A DNA stretch of 64,000 bases from Heterostelium album PN500 (GCF_000004825.1 NW_008805078.1:1082069-1146068), one strand, 5' to 3'; counted from the stretch's first letter, positions 38,601 to 51,124 are shown. The notes: generated by a model not told the origin, from the sequence alone. Translations and numbers: made by a program.

Positions 38601-41600
38601 GTTGATTAATTTCTTTTCGAAATCTGGATATGGATCGGTAGATAAATCAATGGTGATATCTTCATACTTTTTAAACCAAATGGCAAATCTCTCATCCAGT
38701 CCTTGAAGTATGTATTCCGCTCCATTCGTTTTGTAATTGTTGGCAATTGATTCTCTGTATTTACAGTATCTGCCAAAGATGTTGTCTTTTTTGGAAATTT
38801 GTTGAATTTCTGTGACTGCACTCTTCAATTTCTTGGACTCAAGCTCTGATCTACAGAGTTTGATTTGATCGAATGAACTATTTTGCTCTTGATCCAAGAG
38901 AATGAATTGAACAGTTCCTCTATTACCGGTTCTTGATGTTCTTCCAAAGCTCTCTTGCAATACTCTTTCGCTCTTTGGGATATGTGTCATACAAATATGA
39001 AGTCCACCAAACGATTCAATTTTATCTGAATTTAAATCGATAGCTCTGCTCGCCATACTGGTAGAGATAATGACTTCACCGGGAAGAACAGGTCTATCAA
39101 TGACAAATGGTTCATTTCCAAATTTATATAGTTTGATTTGGTTGGTTGGAATAACTTTGGATAGTCGAGTATTGAGTCCGTCTACTTGACATATGTATTC
39201 AGCAATGATTAATACCGCCCTTCTGGATGATATCATCGATAGAGTTTGGAACACAATAGAACTATACCATTTATCCATATTGTCTTCATGAACAACAATT
39301 GGTTTGGTTTCAACCATTTGTTTGTTCATAAATGGTGGAATGACAATAGAGTCTACATTATAGGTATTTTGAAGCAGAGTTCTTTCCTCTGGTGCGCCAA
39401 GTGTTCCACAAAGACCAAACAAGTTGTTTTTGTATAGTTTGATATAGGAAATATTGGAAATAAAGTTGGATGTGAGGTTTTCTGGAGTGATCTTGACACC
39501 ATGTTTAAGCTGAAGGAATTGCTGAAGTCCATTTCTCCACTTGGTGTTGATTACAAATTTCTCTGAATTCAAAGCATCTACAGACTTGATTTCCTTGTTA
39601 TCTAGAATGTAATGTTTGTTTACCTCCATCTCGAATTTCGCTGTGTACGCACTATCAATCCATTTGCTTACTAAACTCTCTTTTACAAGTGATTGTAAAT
39701 GATTTGGAATGTTTTGTCGAGGATAATCGTTGGGAATGGTCTTTCTTGCTTGGGCAATATTCATTTTCGATAGACCATCAGTGTCCCTAATGATCTTTCG
39801 AATATGTTCTTCTGTAGATAGCTTTATAAACTCTTCAGGTTCACCTTGGATAGGGTAGAACTCGTAGGTTTGCTGATCCTCTGATATAAGATTTCCATTT
39901 GCGTCACGGCTAACTTCATCGACATAGCATAGTTCTCCATCATCTGAAAATGCAATCTTATTCTCTATGTGCTCCATTTGAACCCAAATCGATGCAAGGA
40001 TTGGAATCAAACAATCGATACCTGGTGTTGGACCTGTCAGCATGACAACTGAATCGTTACCATCCAGAAGCATAGAGTCGACTTCATCTAGAATTGCAAA
40101 TCGATTATTGGTGTTAAAGGAGTCCTCTGAATGGTTGAATCTATTCTGTAGGAGACGACTTTGATATTCACTAATTCCAGAATACTTAATCTTGAAATCC
40201 AACAATGGTATATACTCTGCCAATTTCAATTTCATAAATAATGGAATGGCTTGTGTAAAACGTGGTACTGCCAACTCTGAAGTAGTTGTAATAACATCGA
40301 CAACATGTCCAAGTAGTGCCAAATGTGCTGTCAACATTGCAATGACCAATGATTTACCTTCACCAGTATTCATTTGAAGTAACCTTCCAGAGTTGTTTGG
40401 CTTACTCATCAGAAGAAGCATGGCAATAACCTGTGTCTCTCTGATTTTAATTTTCATTGTTTCTTGACATGCCTTTATAAGAATACTTAATTGCTCGTCA
40501 ATTTTCAAAACAGAGTAGATCCCTTGTTGCAACATCATTGGGTCGATGAAATTGTCACCATTGTTGATTCTAACATTTACTTGATGATATTGATTGAGCA
40601 ATATAAGAGTTGGGAATGTTGAATTAACAACTTTAAATTCTTTAATCAACTGGATGATATTCTTGTGATAACTTGGCACAAAGAATTTATCCAATACTAA
40701 TTCCTCGAATTTCTCTGCTTGGTAGTTGATAGGATATGTAAAGAATGATGAAACAGTATCAAATCTAGAGTTACAATCATCTTTACTTAATTGATAGTTA
40801 AGAATGGTATGCAGAATTCTAATTGATGTTTTCATTAGATCTGAATTGATTGTGGTTGGATTGACGAGTGTCTTTTGAATTAGGGGTTCAATCGTTGCCA
40901 ATGTCCAGTCACCAGTGAATAGTAACTCTGCCATTTTGGACTTTAGCTCCAAAAATAATTCAGAATCCGAGTATTCTTTGAAACTAACATCCATATAATA
41001 TTGATTGATAACAAATTCACCAAGTGACTGTTTCCATTGATTTAGGTTGTTGTTCTCATTAAAGGAACTTGAAATAAGATAGTCCGATTCAAATCCATCG
41101 ATTTCGAATTGAGAGAATAATCCAAGATAATTTGAAAACTCTTGTAGTTTTGCCTCATCTTTGATACACTCAATTAGCCAGAGTAGAGTTTGATATCCAA
41201 ACTTTTTCATTTGATTTAAAGCAGGATCCTCTAGCTTGGAAAATGGATGAATTGACTTGATCCATTGGAGTCTGATGTACTCGAGAGGTGTTTCAGCTAA
41301 TTCAAGTTGAACCAACCGGTTGATATCAGTGAACTTTAATTCCACATTGAGAATGGAAAGGATTTCAGTGAGACTCTTAAGAGGATATCTAAATGTAGTC
41401 TGAATATCTATCAAATAGAAAATATTCTCCTCTGATATAGTCGAAAATCTTTCCATAATCTTGGAATATTTCGAAAGATCCAATTCGATTTGACTATCAA
41501 TGATTTCTTCCTCTTTTTCATCGTTTTCACTTTCGGATCCTTCGTCATCGTCAAGATAAGATGAATAGCTCTTGGTTACGACAAGTAACAACATCTGTAG

Positions 41601-44600
41601 TGTCTCTAAGGGTGGTCTATCAATAGTCTCCTGAGTGACTTTGATAACCAATTGGATATGAAGATGCATGATCTTTATCACAAGCACAGCTATATCGAAA
41701 TCCCTCTGAGATTGAGATGATTTGATTTCCAAGAACTTAAAGAGTTTGTTGGTGTACTCTGCAAAGAGTTGAATGACATCTTCATTATTTGTAAAATGGA
41801 ATGGGAACATTGAAATAATCGAGATGATTGTTTTGGTGTTGAAATCCAATGACCTAACAAAGGACTGGTACATTGCAACCAAAGATGGAGTTTGAGGTAA
41901 TCTTTTAATAAGACTGGAAATGGTTTGAGAATAGGTATCATTTTGTTTCGATGGATTCGAAATGCAGAACGATAGACTATCAAAGAGAGACTGTACTACT
42001 TTTTCTGGGATATCATTGAATCCATTTGAAAGAATAACAGCGATTATATCAAGAAGTTCAGTGTAGAGACTGTGGTTTTCCATCAATTCCTTGATGTTAT
42101 TTTTGGAAAATGCATTCCAAATATATTGATAGTATTTGACAAAGATGTTGCTCTTTCCATCTTTTTGATCCAAACCTGATTCATCAATTGCATTTGAGAG
42201 AATACGTATGGTTACTGGAGTAACTGTCTTGGTAGTTGACATTACATTGTGTAGAAGTAGATCGGTATCATTTTGATCTACTGGAATCATACTTAGTAAA
42301 TCCAAATATTTACTATCACTCTGACCAGATGCTCTCTCAATGATCTGAGATTTTGTCTTTTGAGAGAATAAGAAATTCTGTTCCGCCATTGCATAGAGTC
42401 TATCGTATTGGCTTATATCTCCAATATTACTCTCTAATATTTCGATGGGCGTGAAAAATGTATTCATTGGTTGTTGGTCTATGAAATGACTTCTGATGTT
42501 ATGTGGATTGGCCAAGAATAGTAACTCCATTATCTCATATCCAATGTGGTCATTCACAAATTTCTGGTCAATAACGAAAACCAAATTGGAAAAATATTTT
42601 AGTTGGTGTGATTTTCCATTGGAAATTGAGGCCGAAATACCAATATAGGGTGAGTTGTGGTTCAGAAACTTTTGGATGTTAAAGTCCAATTGTTCAATGA
42701 TAACAACATTGTCAATGGAGAGTGTTAATCTGGAACCAGTATAACGCACAACAATATCGTGATCTTCATTATCATCGACGTTCAGACCAGGTGTCATATA
42801 TGAAAAGAATGGATAGTGTGACTCTTTGTTCAAAGTGCTATGGAGATAGAGAGATACCGTATCCTTTTCAAACTTGATGACAAAACTCTGTGATTGGCTA
42901 GGAGTGTATTCAGAATTGGAGAGTGGTTGTAAAACGAATGAAAATGGATTATCAACTTGACCATTGGAAGAAGAGGATCCAATCTTGAAAGTTGAAATGA
43001 AACCATCTTTAAGTTTAAATTGGTCTTTTGACCAGATTGCACCACGAGAGAAACTGACATGTGGATTTAATTCGTTGACCTCCTTGGAATCACCAACCAA
43101 CTTGAAGTCAATCCAACGGAATACATCAACAATCCTATTGCAATTGGATCCAAATTTCTCGGTTATAACAAGACTCTTATCAAGAGGTTTGATAAATAAT
43201 TTATGATTGTAGGTTTGGAATGAAAATAGACTTATGAAGTGTCTTTGACAAATACCTCCAGTGGCACCCGTAACTCCAATATAGACTGGTTTTGTCTCTG
43301 TGCCAACTACAGCCTTGAGGACATCGTGATCGAAGCATTTGAATACTGTTTTTCCATCCACGAAAACAGTTATCGACTCTCTGAGATAGACGACTACCAC
43401 TTGGTGATCTTTTCCATCGTTCATTTCAACTCCAATATTATTGGTGATGAAACGATCAGTAAGGGAATGTTGCTGCTCACAAACACCAGATGTATCATTT
43501 GGGTTCTTATCACTAGATTGTATTGAAATGAAATGGTTTGGATATGCTCTATATGTATCAAACTCGATGGCAACACAGTTTATAAACATTCCGTAACCCT
43601 TTTTTGAACCAAGTGCACTTGGTTGGTATGCAGTATTTGATTCCGATTGTATGACCAATGCAAATCCATCAGCACCCTTCTTCTCATTTGGCATTGGATT
43701 TAATGTGAAAATAAAACTACAAATGAATCCATCTTTAAGTTGAATTGGGCCATCCAACCAAAATCCACCACATTGATTCTGCTCAGTATCTGTTAACAGT
43801 ACTATATCCTAAAGTTTAATTTAACAGATAAGGATTAATCAATTTGTTGTAAAAATAGATATCTGTCTTAATATATTTACATTATAATCTGGTAGTTTCA
43901 TTGTTGTTGAATTGGTATGAACTGTGGAATAAGATAAATGTCTCTTGGCAGATCCAACTAGCTTAAGTGAGTGCGGTTTGTTTGGATCACCATGGCTATT
44001 GGTATCCGATTTGACATCTGGTGATTGAGCAGTCGATGGGGGTGGTGGAGACTTTGCCATTTCATGGTAAAGAGAAATGAAATAATTTGTAAATTCAAGT
44101 GATTTCTTTTCATTTTCAGAGCTGTCATCAACTATAAAGGTGAAAGACTTGATTATTTGTATCAAAAGATAAAAGACCAAAATCTTTGTGGACGGATCAC
44201 ACTCTAAGATCTTTTGCAAATGCTCTACTTTTAGAACAGACAGTCCAACTCTAGTTGCCAAGTCAATCCAATTGATATCCATCTTGATTGGCTCTGCATT
44301 TCTACAAAAGAATTGAAAGTTTTCAAGTGAGTCTAAACCTTGATTCTTTATTCTCTTTACAACTGATTTATAATCAAATGTTGTCAAGTGATCAAGTGAT
44401 CTTGGTTCATCGAAAATACTTCTGCCCTAATTATAAAATCGTTATAAGTAAATAGGTTTTTATTGAAAACATTAATTATCTTACTTACTGTATTATGAGA
44501 TGGTTTCAAATGGTTATTATTTTTATACAAATAGGAAGGAAGACCAATATTGAACCATGGATGAAGACGAATTTCCTTGATGGTAGTTAGCTGCTTGTTT

Positions 44601-45493
44601 GAAGTCTGGAGAATTCTCGAAATAAATTCTTCAACCGCCTTGGATCTTTCAACACTTTGTTTGTTGGGACTGATACCTACTTTAGGATCGTAACGATCTG
44701 GATAGAGTATCTCGTAGAGTACCTCTCCACATGAATGGACATAATCATATGGTTGCAGGCTGATTGTATTTACATAGAGATCCAGTGGGTGTATCGCCAA
44801 TGACTTGGTCTGAGGGTCATAGAGAATCGAGTCAGCTGTCAAGTGTCGATGGTCCTTATCGTTAATACCGGGTGCCAGCACGATATCACCATGTTTCATC
44901 ACAATGTTTGATTGGTAAAAATCGATAGCGGAAACCAGCTGTTGGAAGAGACGACGTGCCAAATCCTCGAAAGTAGCAACACTGTACTGTTTCCACTCGG
45001 TGGATGTCAATGAGTCAGAGAGTCTATTCCAGGCATTTCTAGACTCAAGAACAATGAAGAGATTTGGCTTTTCTTCAAAAATCTCATAGACCCTGACAAT
45101 ATGGAGATGATCGAGATCCTTTACAAAACTGGTTAATCTACCTGAAAAGTCTGATCCAACCTTTTGTTCGTCAACACTAAACATATGAATCAACACATTC
45201 CTTTTGCTTTTTATGTGAATTGCATCTTTAAAAAAAAAAAAATTAAGTTATCTTTTGATAATTATCAAAAAAAAAACAAAAATTAAAGTTATTTAATTTT
45301 TGTACAAAAAAAAAAGAGTTGATTAGCGTGGTCATTCAATCAATCGAGTTCTTTTTTCAAAATTTTATTTAATTTTCTTTTCTGAACTCCGATGTGATGA
45401 CTGTTTCGGGTAACCACTATCATTCATATACATACTTTGGTAAAGTGAATGAGGACTTTCAATCAATTGATAATCAGATAAATGTGAAAACAT
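35664..45493 (-). CDS. Giant pseudokinase / lectin-like / SecA-motor / OTU-like protein
   Basis: Exons 45493-45436, 45225-44489, 44426-43881 and 43808-35664 join in phase to give 3161 residues. Residues 1-250 are kinase-like (YEIFEEKPNLFIVLES, SCGEVLYEIL, HPWF), but the beta-3 lysine is missing, HRD is HGD, and the metal-binding Asn and DFG are lost: a pseudokinase. Two L-type-lectin-like domains follow (about 455-660 and 675-865; DGFALVIQ, AIEFDTY). A helical stretch leads to a SecA motor: QMNTGEGKS (1596), LDEVDS (about 1687), the WRNGLQQFLQLKHGV intermediate part, GLCGTLG, GGLHICMTHIPKSERVLQESFGRTSRTGNRG (about 2050-2075). TPR-like helices (about 2195-2255), a hydrophobic Gly/Ala segment (2414-2520) and two OTU-like pieces follow: IVHFEALSSILKQPIVIHDENG...SGHW, then GGKKNNCSLDAIIYS. 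The motor call is firm. The lectin call is good. The peptidase call is tentative. Cellular role unknown. Confidence 0.85.
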
Positions 45494-46434
45494 TTAAAAT
45501 AATTAATTATTACAATTTAAGATTTATATCGAAATTTATAGTATAATTTAATTTAATAAATAAATAAGATTATTTTATATTCAAATAAAATAATGAAAAG
45601 AATGAATTTGAACCATGTATTAATAATTTTAGGAAATAAATTACAAAGGCACAATAAAGGTTAAAATTTTAATTATTTAATTGGTTAGATTTAGAATCTG
45701 TTTTTTTTAAAAAAAAGATATCTCGATCATCGAACCCTTTACACATCGATCGATCGTCGCCAATTCAGATTTTTAGTTTTAAAATCATTTTCTTGGTGAA
45801 GGGTCGATTCGACAAAGTTAAAAACGACTGGTCAGAATGTGGTGTTATTGATAATGATTCTGATCTTGACCTCCAAATGCAAAGGTTGAATTATTGTTTT
45901 CATAGAATCTACAATGTTATGGTCAGTATCTGTCTATCTTTTCTTCATATCAAAATGATGCCAAAGTTAGTTACTGATTCTTTCTTAAGCACTGAACCAA
46001 CGACGATGTTGTATAATAAGCAAAACCAATCAAAAACAAAAAGAACCAAACTAAATAGAATCGCTTCCAAGTTTTTTGAAATGATATCATTTCTTGTGGA
46101 ATGAAATAATTATAGTTGAGATAAATATCACAAATAATTTTTATGTTGTTTGTTGTAAAAAATCTTTTTTTACCACTAAAAACATGTTACAAGAAAAGTT
46201 GTTAGAAAGTTTTGAGTGATTACTAAAATTTATGATTTTATTTGTAACTTAAAATAAATCAGATCAATCTATCATTTTATTTTCTTTGTATTTCTCATTT
46301 CTCTACGCTTATAATTACAAAGATATATATCGAATCTATATTCGTATTTGTAGGTTAAAAGTAAACATGATAATGATAGATAAAAGAGGTCAATGATGAT
46401 TAAACAATGACATTGTAAATATAATTATAAAATA
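45494..46434. other. Divergent promoter region, SecA-like gene and dictomallein
   Basis: About 940 bp. The stretch 45720-46104 is less AT-rich and keeps an open plus-strand frame of more than 100 codons without a proper ATG near its start (contains VKNDWSECGVIDNDSDLDLQ). It could be an exon or gene relic, but I cannot link it to a family. The remainder is AT-rich promoter-like sequence. Confidence 0.4.
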
Positions 46435-48391
46435 ATGATAATAAAAAATATAATAATATTAATATTATTTATCTCTATACAAATAAAAGATATATCATCT
46501 TTAGAATTAGTTCAAAATAGAGTCGATGATATCAAGTTTGCTCAAACGCACATAGTAGCACCTGAAGGCAAAAAATGGATCAACAAGAATGATAATGTTG
46601 AGGTAAACTTGCATTTGGTTGGTGGTAGAGATACACTTCTTATGGTTAAATACTCTGGTGTTGTTGCTCTACCAAAGAATAGATTGCCATCAATTAAAGT
46701 GATCAACCAAAAGTACACCAAGGAGTTATATCTAAATGATCCGTCGCAATTCCCAGCGTCTTTAGATAACCAAATTAATCCGATGGAACAGCTAAACAGC
46801 TACTATACAGTTTTAATACCTAGAGATCTCATTGCCAATGGAGTCAAGATCGTTGTTAGCAGTCATCCCAGTGGATCTATCTCACCGAGGATCGGTAGAA
46901 ATGGAATGTTCAAAGTACTTACGATACCAATGTTTCTATTTGGTGCGGCACCATCGTTGATTGCAGGAGGAGCAATAAAAGAGGTTAGATCTTACCGACC
47001 ATCAGGAATTGAAGAGATGACGTTGGAGTCATTGCCAGTATCGGAAATGGAATTTCAATCTAGATTCAAACTGACATGGCCTGTTCATGTAAAGATACCT
47101 TCCAATGGTAACCAAGCACAGCTAATCAGTAGTTTCGAAACGGAACCAATGGATTTTCTGAAATCAATGACACCTTTCTTTGTTGAGCTAAGAAGAGCTT
47201 TAGGTTTTAGAAATGTAATTATCATTTGTATTGATTTTTATTATTTGTTATTTATAATTTCTTACTAATTAACATTACTAATTAATATTGTTAACTTAAC
47301 AGTCAGATACATTTTTACATATTCCTATAATAGCTAATAGGAAAACAGGTGAACAAGTTCAGATTAGTATGGGAATAGAGATAGATAATGTAATGTGCAC
47401 TTTAAATTATTCCGATCCTTATGTATTTCTCCATGAGTTGGCACATGCAATGGGTGCCAAGCATTACAGTGGTGATTCACCTTATCACGAGTATTTAGAA
47501 GGATCGTCTTGGGGATATAATTCTAGAATCAACAAGTTTATTCCAAATTATATTGACCATGAAGATGATCATTTCTATTGTCAAAATGGAAGTGATGGTA
47601 AATGTTATCTATATGATATAATGGTAAGAAATAATAGTAAGAAATAATAACAAGTAAAAAAAAAGATTTATATTAATAAAATTTTAATTTAATTCTAGAA
47701 TTCAATTGGAAATAATGGTGCAAAAGTAATGTTTTCTGATTATGAAATCGGTGTCATTCAAAACAATCTTGAGATGGAGGAGGTAAACAAGAGGTATATG
47801 CACTACGAGAATGGAAACTACTATAAATACAACAATGAAAAGGTTGGTTATGAAAAGTATATTTATAACGATGAAAACGGTCGGTATTTAGATGGAGGTT
47901 TACCACTCGCTGCCAATAGAGATCGTCCAGTCTATGCCATCGTTATTACACACAATACAGGAAGCTTCTCTGCATGTGGACAAGATTGTAACAAGATATT
48001 TCCACTGGTAAAGATAGAGAGTGGTCATTTGTTACGGTATATCGATCCTTCCGACAGAAAACAATTAGAAATGGTGAATCCCGATCTCAATGGCGAGTAC
48101 CGATCGTACTGTGTCGAGTCTGGATGTGACTATACTCTGGTGGCAACATACTCTGATGGCACCACCATAAAGAAGTTACTTCAAAGAGGAATAAGAGCTT
48201 TTAACAATCCAAGTGGTCAAGTCCAACAAACCTACTGTGATCCCTACAATCCAACCAGTATTCATTTCATCGTTGAGACGATACCTGCCGATAAACCACT
48301 CTCTCAAATCGAGCTCTATTGGACTCCATATGGATTTAGAAATTTGTTTGACAAAGACTCATCCGATTTAATTATTTCTCAGAAATTTTAG
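46435..48391 (+). CDS. dtml: Dictomallein, secreted zinc metalloprotease (M66 type)
   Basis: Exons 46435-47214, 47303-47623 and 47699-48391 encode 597 residues. The first 23 residues are a signal peptide (IIILILFISIQI). The N-terminal half (VKFAQTHV-like segment IKFAQTHIVAPEGKKW, then GGRDTLLMVKY) is the beta-rich region typical of dictomallein and StcE-like M66 proteases. HELAHAMGAKH at residues 304-314 is a complete HExxHxxGxxH zinc site; GSSWGYNSRINKF follows, as in the family. The C-terminal third carries paired cysteines (SACGQDC, CVESGCDYT) and a WTPYGFRNLF end. The predicted role is cleavage of extracellular glycoproteins or matrix. A diverged paralogue with the same exon pattern lies at 51390-53293. 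Confidence 0.88.
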
Positions 48392-48459
48392 AAACTTTGA
48401 CCTAATAAGTATCACTACAAAAATATAATAAAATATAATAAAAGATTATAAAAACAAGT

Positions 48460-49090
48460 TTATTTGTTAAATTTATAATCTTTAAAAAGCAATGGTTTTT
48501 CAAATTTAAGATCTTGATCAATTGGTGAGATATTTGTTTTCTTCTTTTTACTACTATTGTTATTATTATTATCATAATAATCATCGCCAACCACTTTTTC
48601 ATCTAGATCATGTTCTCTTTTATTAAAGACAGACACTTTTGGTTGTTGTAGTTTTTCTTCTTTGAGTGTGAGATTTTCAAACTTTGTTTGGTAATTTATC
48701 TCAATTGTTTCTAACATTTTACGATCTAAATCTATGATTAGATCTAATAAAAAGAAAAAGAAAAAAAAATTATTAAATAATTATTGATAATTTAATTCCT
48801 CTAATTAGATCATTTAATTTAAGGGAATATATATTCTTACTTAATTTAGCAGTTATATTATCAGTAGATTGTTTTTTCCAAAATTGAATTACATCATTGA
48901 TACGGCTACCAAAACGTGGAGACAAATCACAGAAAGTACAGTAACTATAGCTGTTAAGGTAAAATCCTTTGACTATTAATTTATCAAAGTCTGATTTGGA
49001 ACTTCCAGGATGGTCTAAGATGAAATCCTCAATCCATTCTTTGGTATCTTTGATTTCCCACATATCAAGTGGTTTTAGTTTATATGACAT
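48460..49090 (-). CDS. Unrecognised small two-exon protein
   Basis: Exons 49090-48841 and 48743-48460 (TTAA|GTAAGA and TATTAG|ATCTA) encode 177 residues. The first 80 residues look like a real folded unit (WEIKDTKEWIEDFILDHP, GFYLNSYSYCTFCDLSPRFG, VIQFWKK) with two cysteines spaced CTFC. The second exon begins with a probable helix (LIIDLDRKMLETIEINYQTKFENLTLKEEKL) and ends in Asn, Ser and Lys-rich sequence. There is no signal peptide or membrane segment. I do not recognise the family. It converges on the dictomallein gene, with stop codons 68 bp apart. The join is supported by phase only. Confidence 0.5.
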
Positions 49091-49437
49091 AATTAATATA
49101 AATAATTATCAAATAATTAAAAAAGAAATAGATATTAAACAACAAATATTTATACAAAAAAGAAATAAAGATAAAATATTTATAAAATTAATACTAATAT
49201 TAGCACATCAAAAAAAAAAAAAAAGTTTTTGCTTTATAAATTTTTTTAGAAAACAGATAAACCAATTCATTAGTTAATTTTTAAAGTATATATATGACTT
49301 TTTATATAAATATATGTTTTATTAAAGATAAATTTTATAGTAACTTTATTATTATTTATTAATATTATATAAATTTTATATATTAATAAAAATCTATAGA
49401 GAAAAATAAACTAATAATGTGTTTGTTAAAATTATAT
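49091..49437. other. Intergenic region
   Basis: About 350 bp, extremely AT-rich, with an A run at 49209-49225. It carries the promoter of the small minus-strand gene and the 3' flank of the matrix gene. No gene or RNA seen. Confidence 0.5.
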
Positions 49438-50865
49438 TTATAAACAATCAAAATCAATATCAATGTCGATATCAATGTTTGGACAACAGTGAACACCACA
49501 ACAGGTTTCTGTACATGGACATGCTGGACGAGTTGGACATACAGTTGGTCTTGGTTTGGTAACTACTCCGCAGCCTGGAATGTTGATGTTCAAACAGCCT
49601 TTGACACGGTCGCAGCTATCGGTGGTGCAGATGTTGTTGTCGTTACAAACGATCGGTGTGAAAACACAGCCTGTCGATGGATTGCAGCTGTCTGTGGTAC
49701 AGGCATTGCCATCGTCACAATTGATAGTGTTACCAACACAACCTTTGTTGACGTCACATTCATTCGAGAGACACTTGTTGGTTGACGAACTGCATACCAC
49801 CGGAGAGTATACACAGCCTGTTGAGTTGTTGCAGTAATCGTTGGTGCATGCGTTGTTATCGGAGCAGGAGATGCCTGTGTAAACGCAGCCAGTGGATTGG
49901 TCACAACTGTTACTGGTACAAGCGTTATCGTCGTCACAAGAGATCGGGGTAGCTACGCAACCAGTGGATTGGTCACAAGAATCATCGGTACAGGCATCTC
50001 CATCGTCGCAAGAGATCGGATGATGAACGCAACCATATTTTATATCACAAACATCGTGAGTACATTCATTTCCATCATCACAAGAGATAGGAGAACTAAC
50101 GCAGCCAGTGGAATTATCACAGCTATCCATAGTACATTGATTTCCATCGTCACAAGAGATCGGTGTGTAAACGCAGCCAGATGTTGAATCACAACCTTTG
50201 TTTGTACAAGCATTACCATCGTCACAAGAGATCGGTGTAGCTGCACAACCAGTGGATTGGTCACAAGAATCATCGGTACAAGCATTTCCATCATCACAAG
50301 AGATTGGTGAACTAACGCAGCCAGTCATTGGATTACAGCTGTCATCGGTACAAGCATTTCCATCATCACAAGAGATTGGAGAACTAACGCAGCCAGTGGA
50401 ATTATCACAGCTATCCATTGTACATTGATTACCATCGTTACAGTCAGCTGGAGTATATACACAGCCTGTAGATTGGTCACAGCCATTTGAAGTACAAGCA
50501 TTACCATCGTCACAAGAGATTGGAGTATGAACACAACCATCGGAACTACAGCTATCGGATGTACATTGATTACCGTCATCACAACTCATTGGAGAGTGAA
50601 CACAACCCTGTGTTGGAGAACAACTGTCAGTGGTACACTGGTCACTATCATCACAAGAGATCGGGGTATGTACACATTGACCATCACCACCACAAGCATC
50701 ATCAGTACACAGATCGTTGTCGTCACAAGAAGCTTTCACTGGACAATGTCCATCACACTCTATTTCAACGCATAATTTAATACGTTCTTCAACCTCTGCA
50801 ATAATATTGCCAACCGCCAAAACCAACAATAAGATAAAAATAATTTTATTATTATTATTTCTCAT
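49438..50865 (-). CDS. Secreted CTDC-repeat matrix protein, ecmA/ecmB type
   Basis: A single exon of 475 residues. A signal peptide (IIFILLLVLAVGNIIAE) precedes about seventeen cysteine-rich repeats of the form CDDGNACTxxSCDxSTGCVxTPIS, the Dictyostelium CTDC repeat (Pfam Dicty_CTDC) found in the prestalk extracellular matrix proteins EcmA and EcmB. The C-terminus is a short Cys/Pro block followed by alternating Asp-Ile residues and CL. The protein should be secreted and disulphide-bonded into slime sheath or stalk matrix. It is shorter than D. discoideum EcmA and EcmB, which have many more repeats. It lies between the two dictomallein genes. Confidence 0.88.
   Translation of the reverse strand: MRNNNNKIIFILLLVLAVGNIIAEVEERIKLCVEIECDGHCPVKASCDDNDLCTDDACGGDGQCVHTPISCDDSDQCTTDSCSPTQGCVHSPMSCDDGNQCTSDSCSSDGCVHTPISCDDGNACTSNGCDQSTGCVYTPADCNDGNQCTMDSCDNSTGCVSSPISCDDGNACTDDSCNPMTGCVSSPISCDDGNACTDDSCDQSTGCAATPISCDDGNACTNKGCDSTSGCVYTPISCDDGNQCTMDSCDNSTGCVSSPISCDDGNECTHDVCDIKYGCVHHPISCDDGDACTDDSCDQSTGCVATPISCDDDNACTSNSCDQSTGCVYTGISCSDNNACTNDYCNNSTGCVYSPVVCSSSTNKCLSNECDVNKGCVGNTINCDDGNACTTDSCNPSTGCVFTPIVCNDNNICTTDSCDRVKGCLNINIPGCGVVTKPRPTVCPTRPACPCTETCCGVHCCPNIDIDIDIDFDCL
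49600..50740 (-). repeat. Tandem 66-75 bp coding repeats
   Basis: The DNA of the CTDC protein repeats with a period near 69-72 bp. On the plus strand each unit contains CCATCATCACAAGAGAT followed by a variable part and a GCAGCC[A/T]GT block. Several units (50090-50430) are nearly identical, which points to recent unequal crossing-over or conversion. Confidence 0.8.
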
Positions 50866-51079
50866 ATTATATGTATTTAATTATATATTTAATATATTTT
50901 GATATTTATAAAAATTTGAATTCAATGTATTTATACTCATTGATCCCATCACTTTTAAAATATATTTTAATATATAATAAATAAATTTAACTCTTTCAAG
51001 TATTTATATAAAAATGGAAATCATCTTTATTAATAAATATAGACATAACTAATATATTTATAGTTTATAGTCTAAAACT

Positions 51080-51117
51080 ATGAAAATATATTATTTAGAT
51101 GAAAATATATTATTTAG
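51080..51117. repeat. Two-copy 19-bp tandem repeat
   Basis: ATGAAAATATATTATTTAG occurs twice without spacer in the divergent promoter between the CTDC matrix gene and the dictomallein-like gene. Confidence 0.75.
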
Positions 51118-51124
51118 AGTATCA

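Noticed and set aside
45797-45812. tRNA B-box-like word GGGTCGATTCGACAA
   Set aside because: No acceptor stem, anticodon arm or A box can be built around it.
49489-50775. Several plus-strand open frames across the CTDC gene
   Set aside because: They are antisense of the repeats; their regularity comes from the 69-72 bp period of the real gene.
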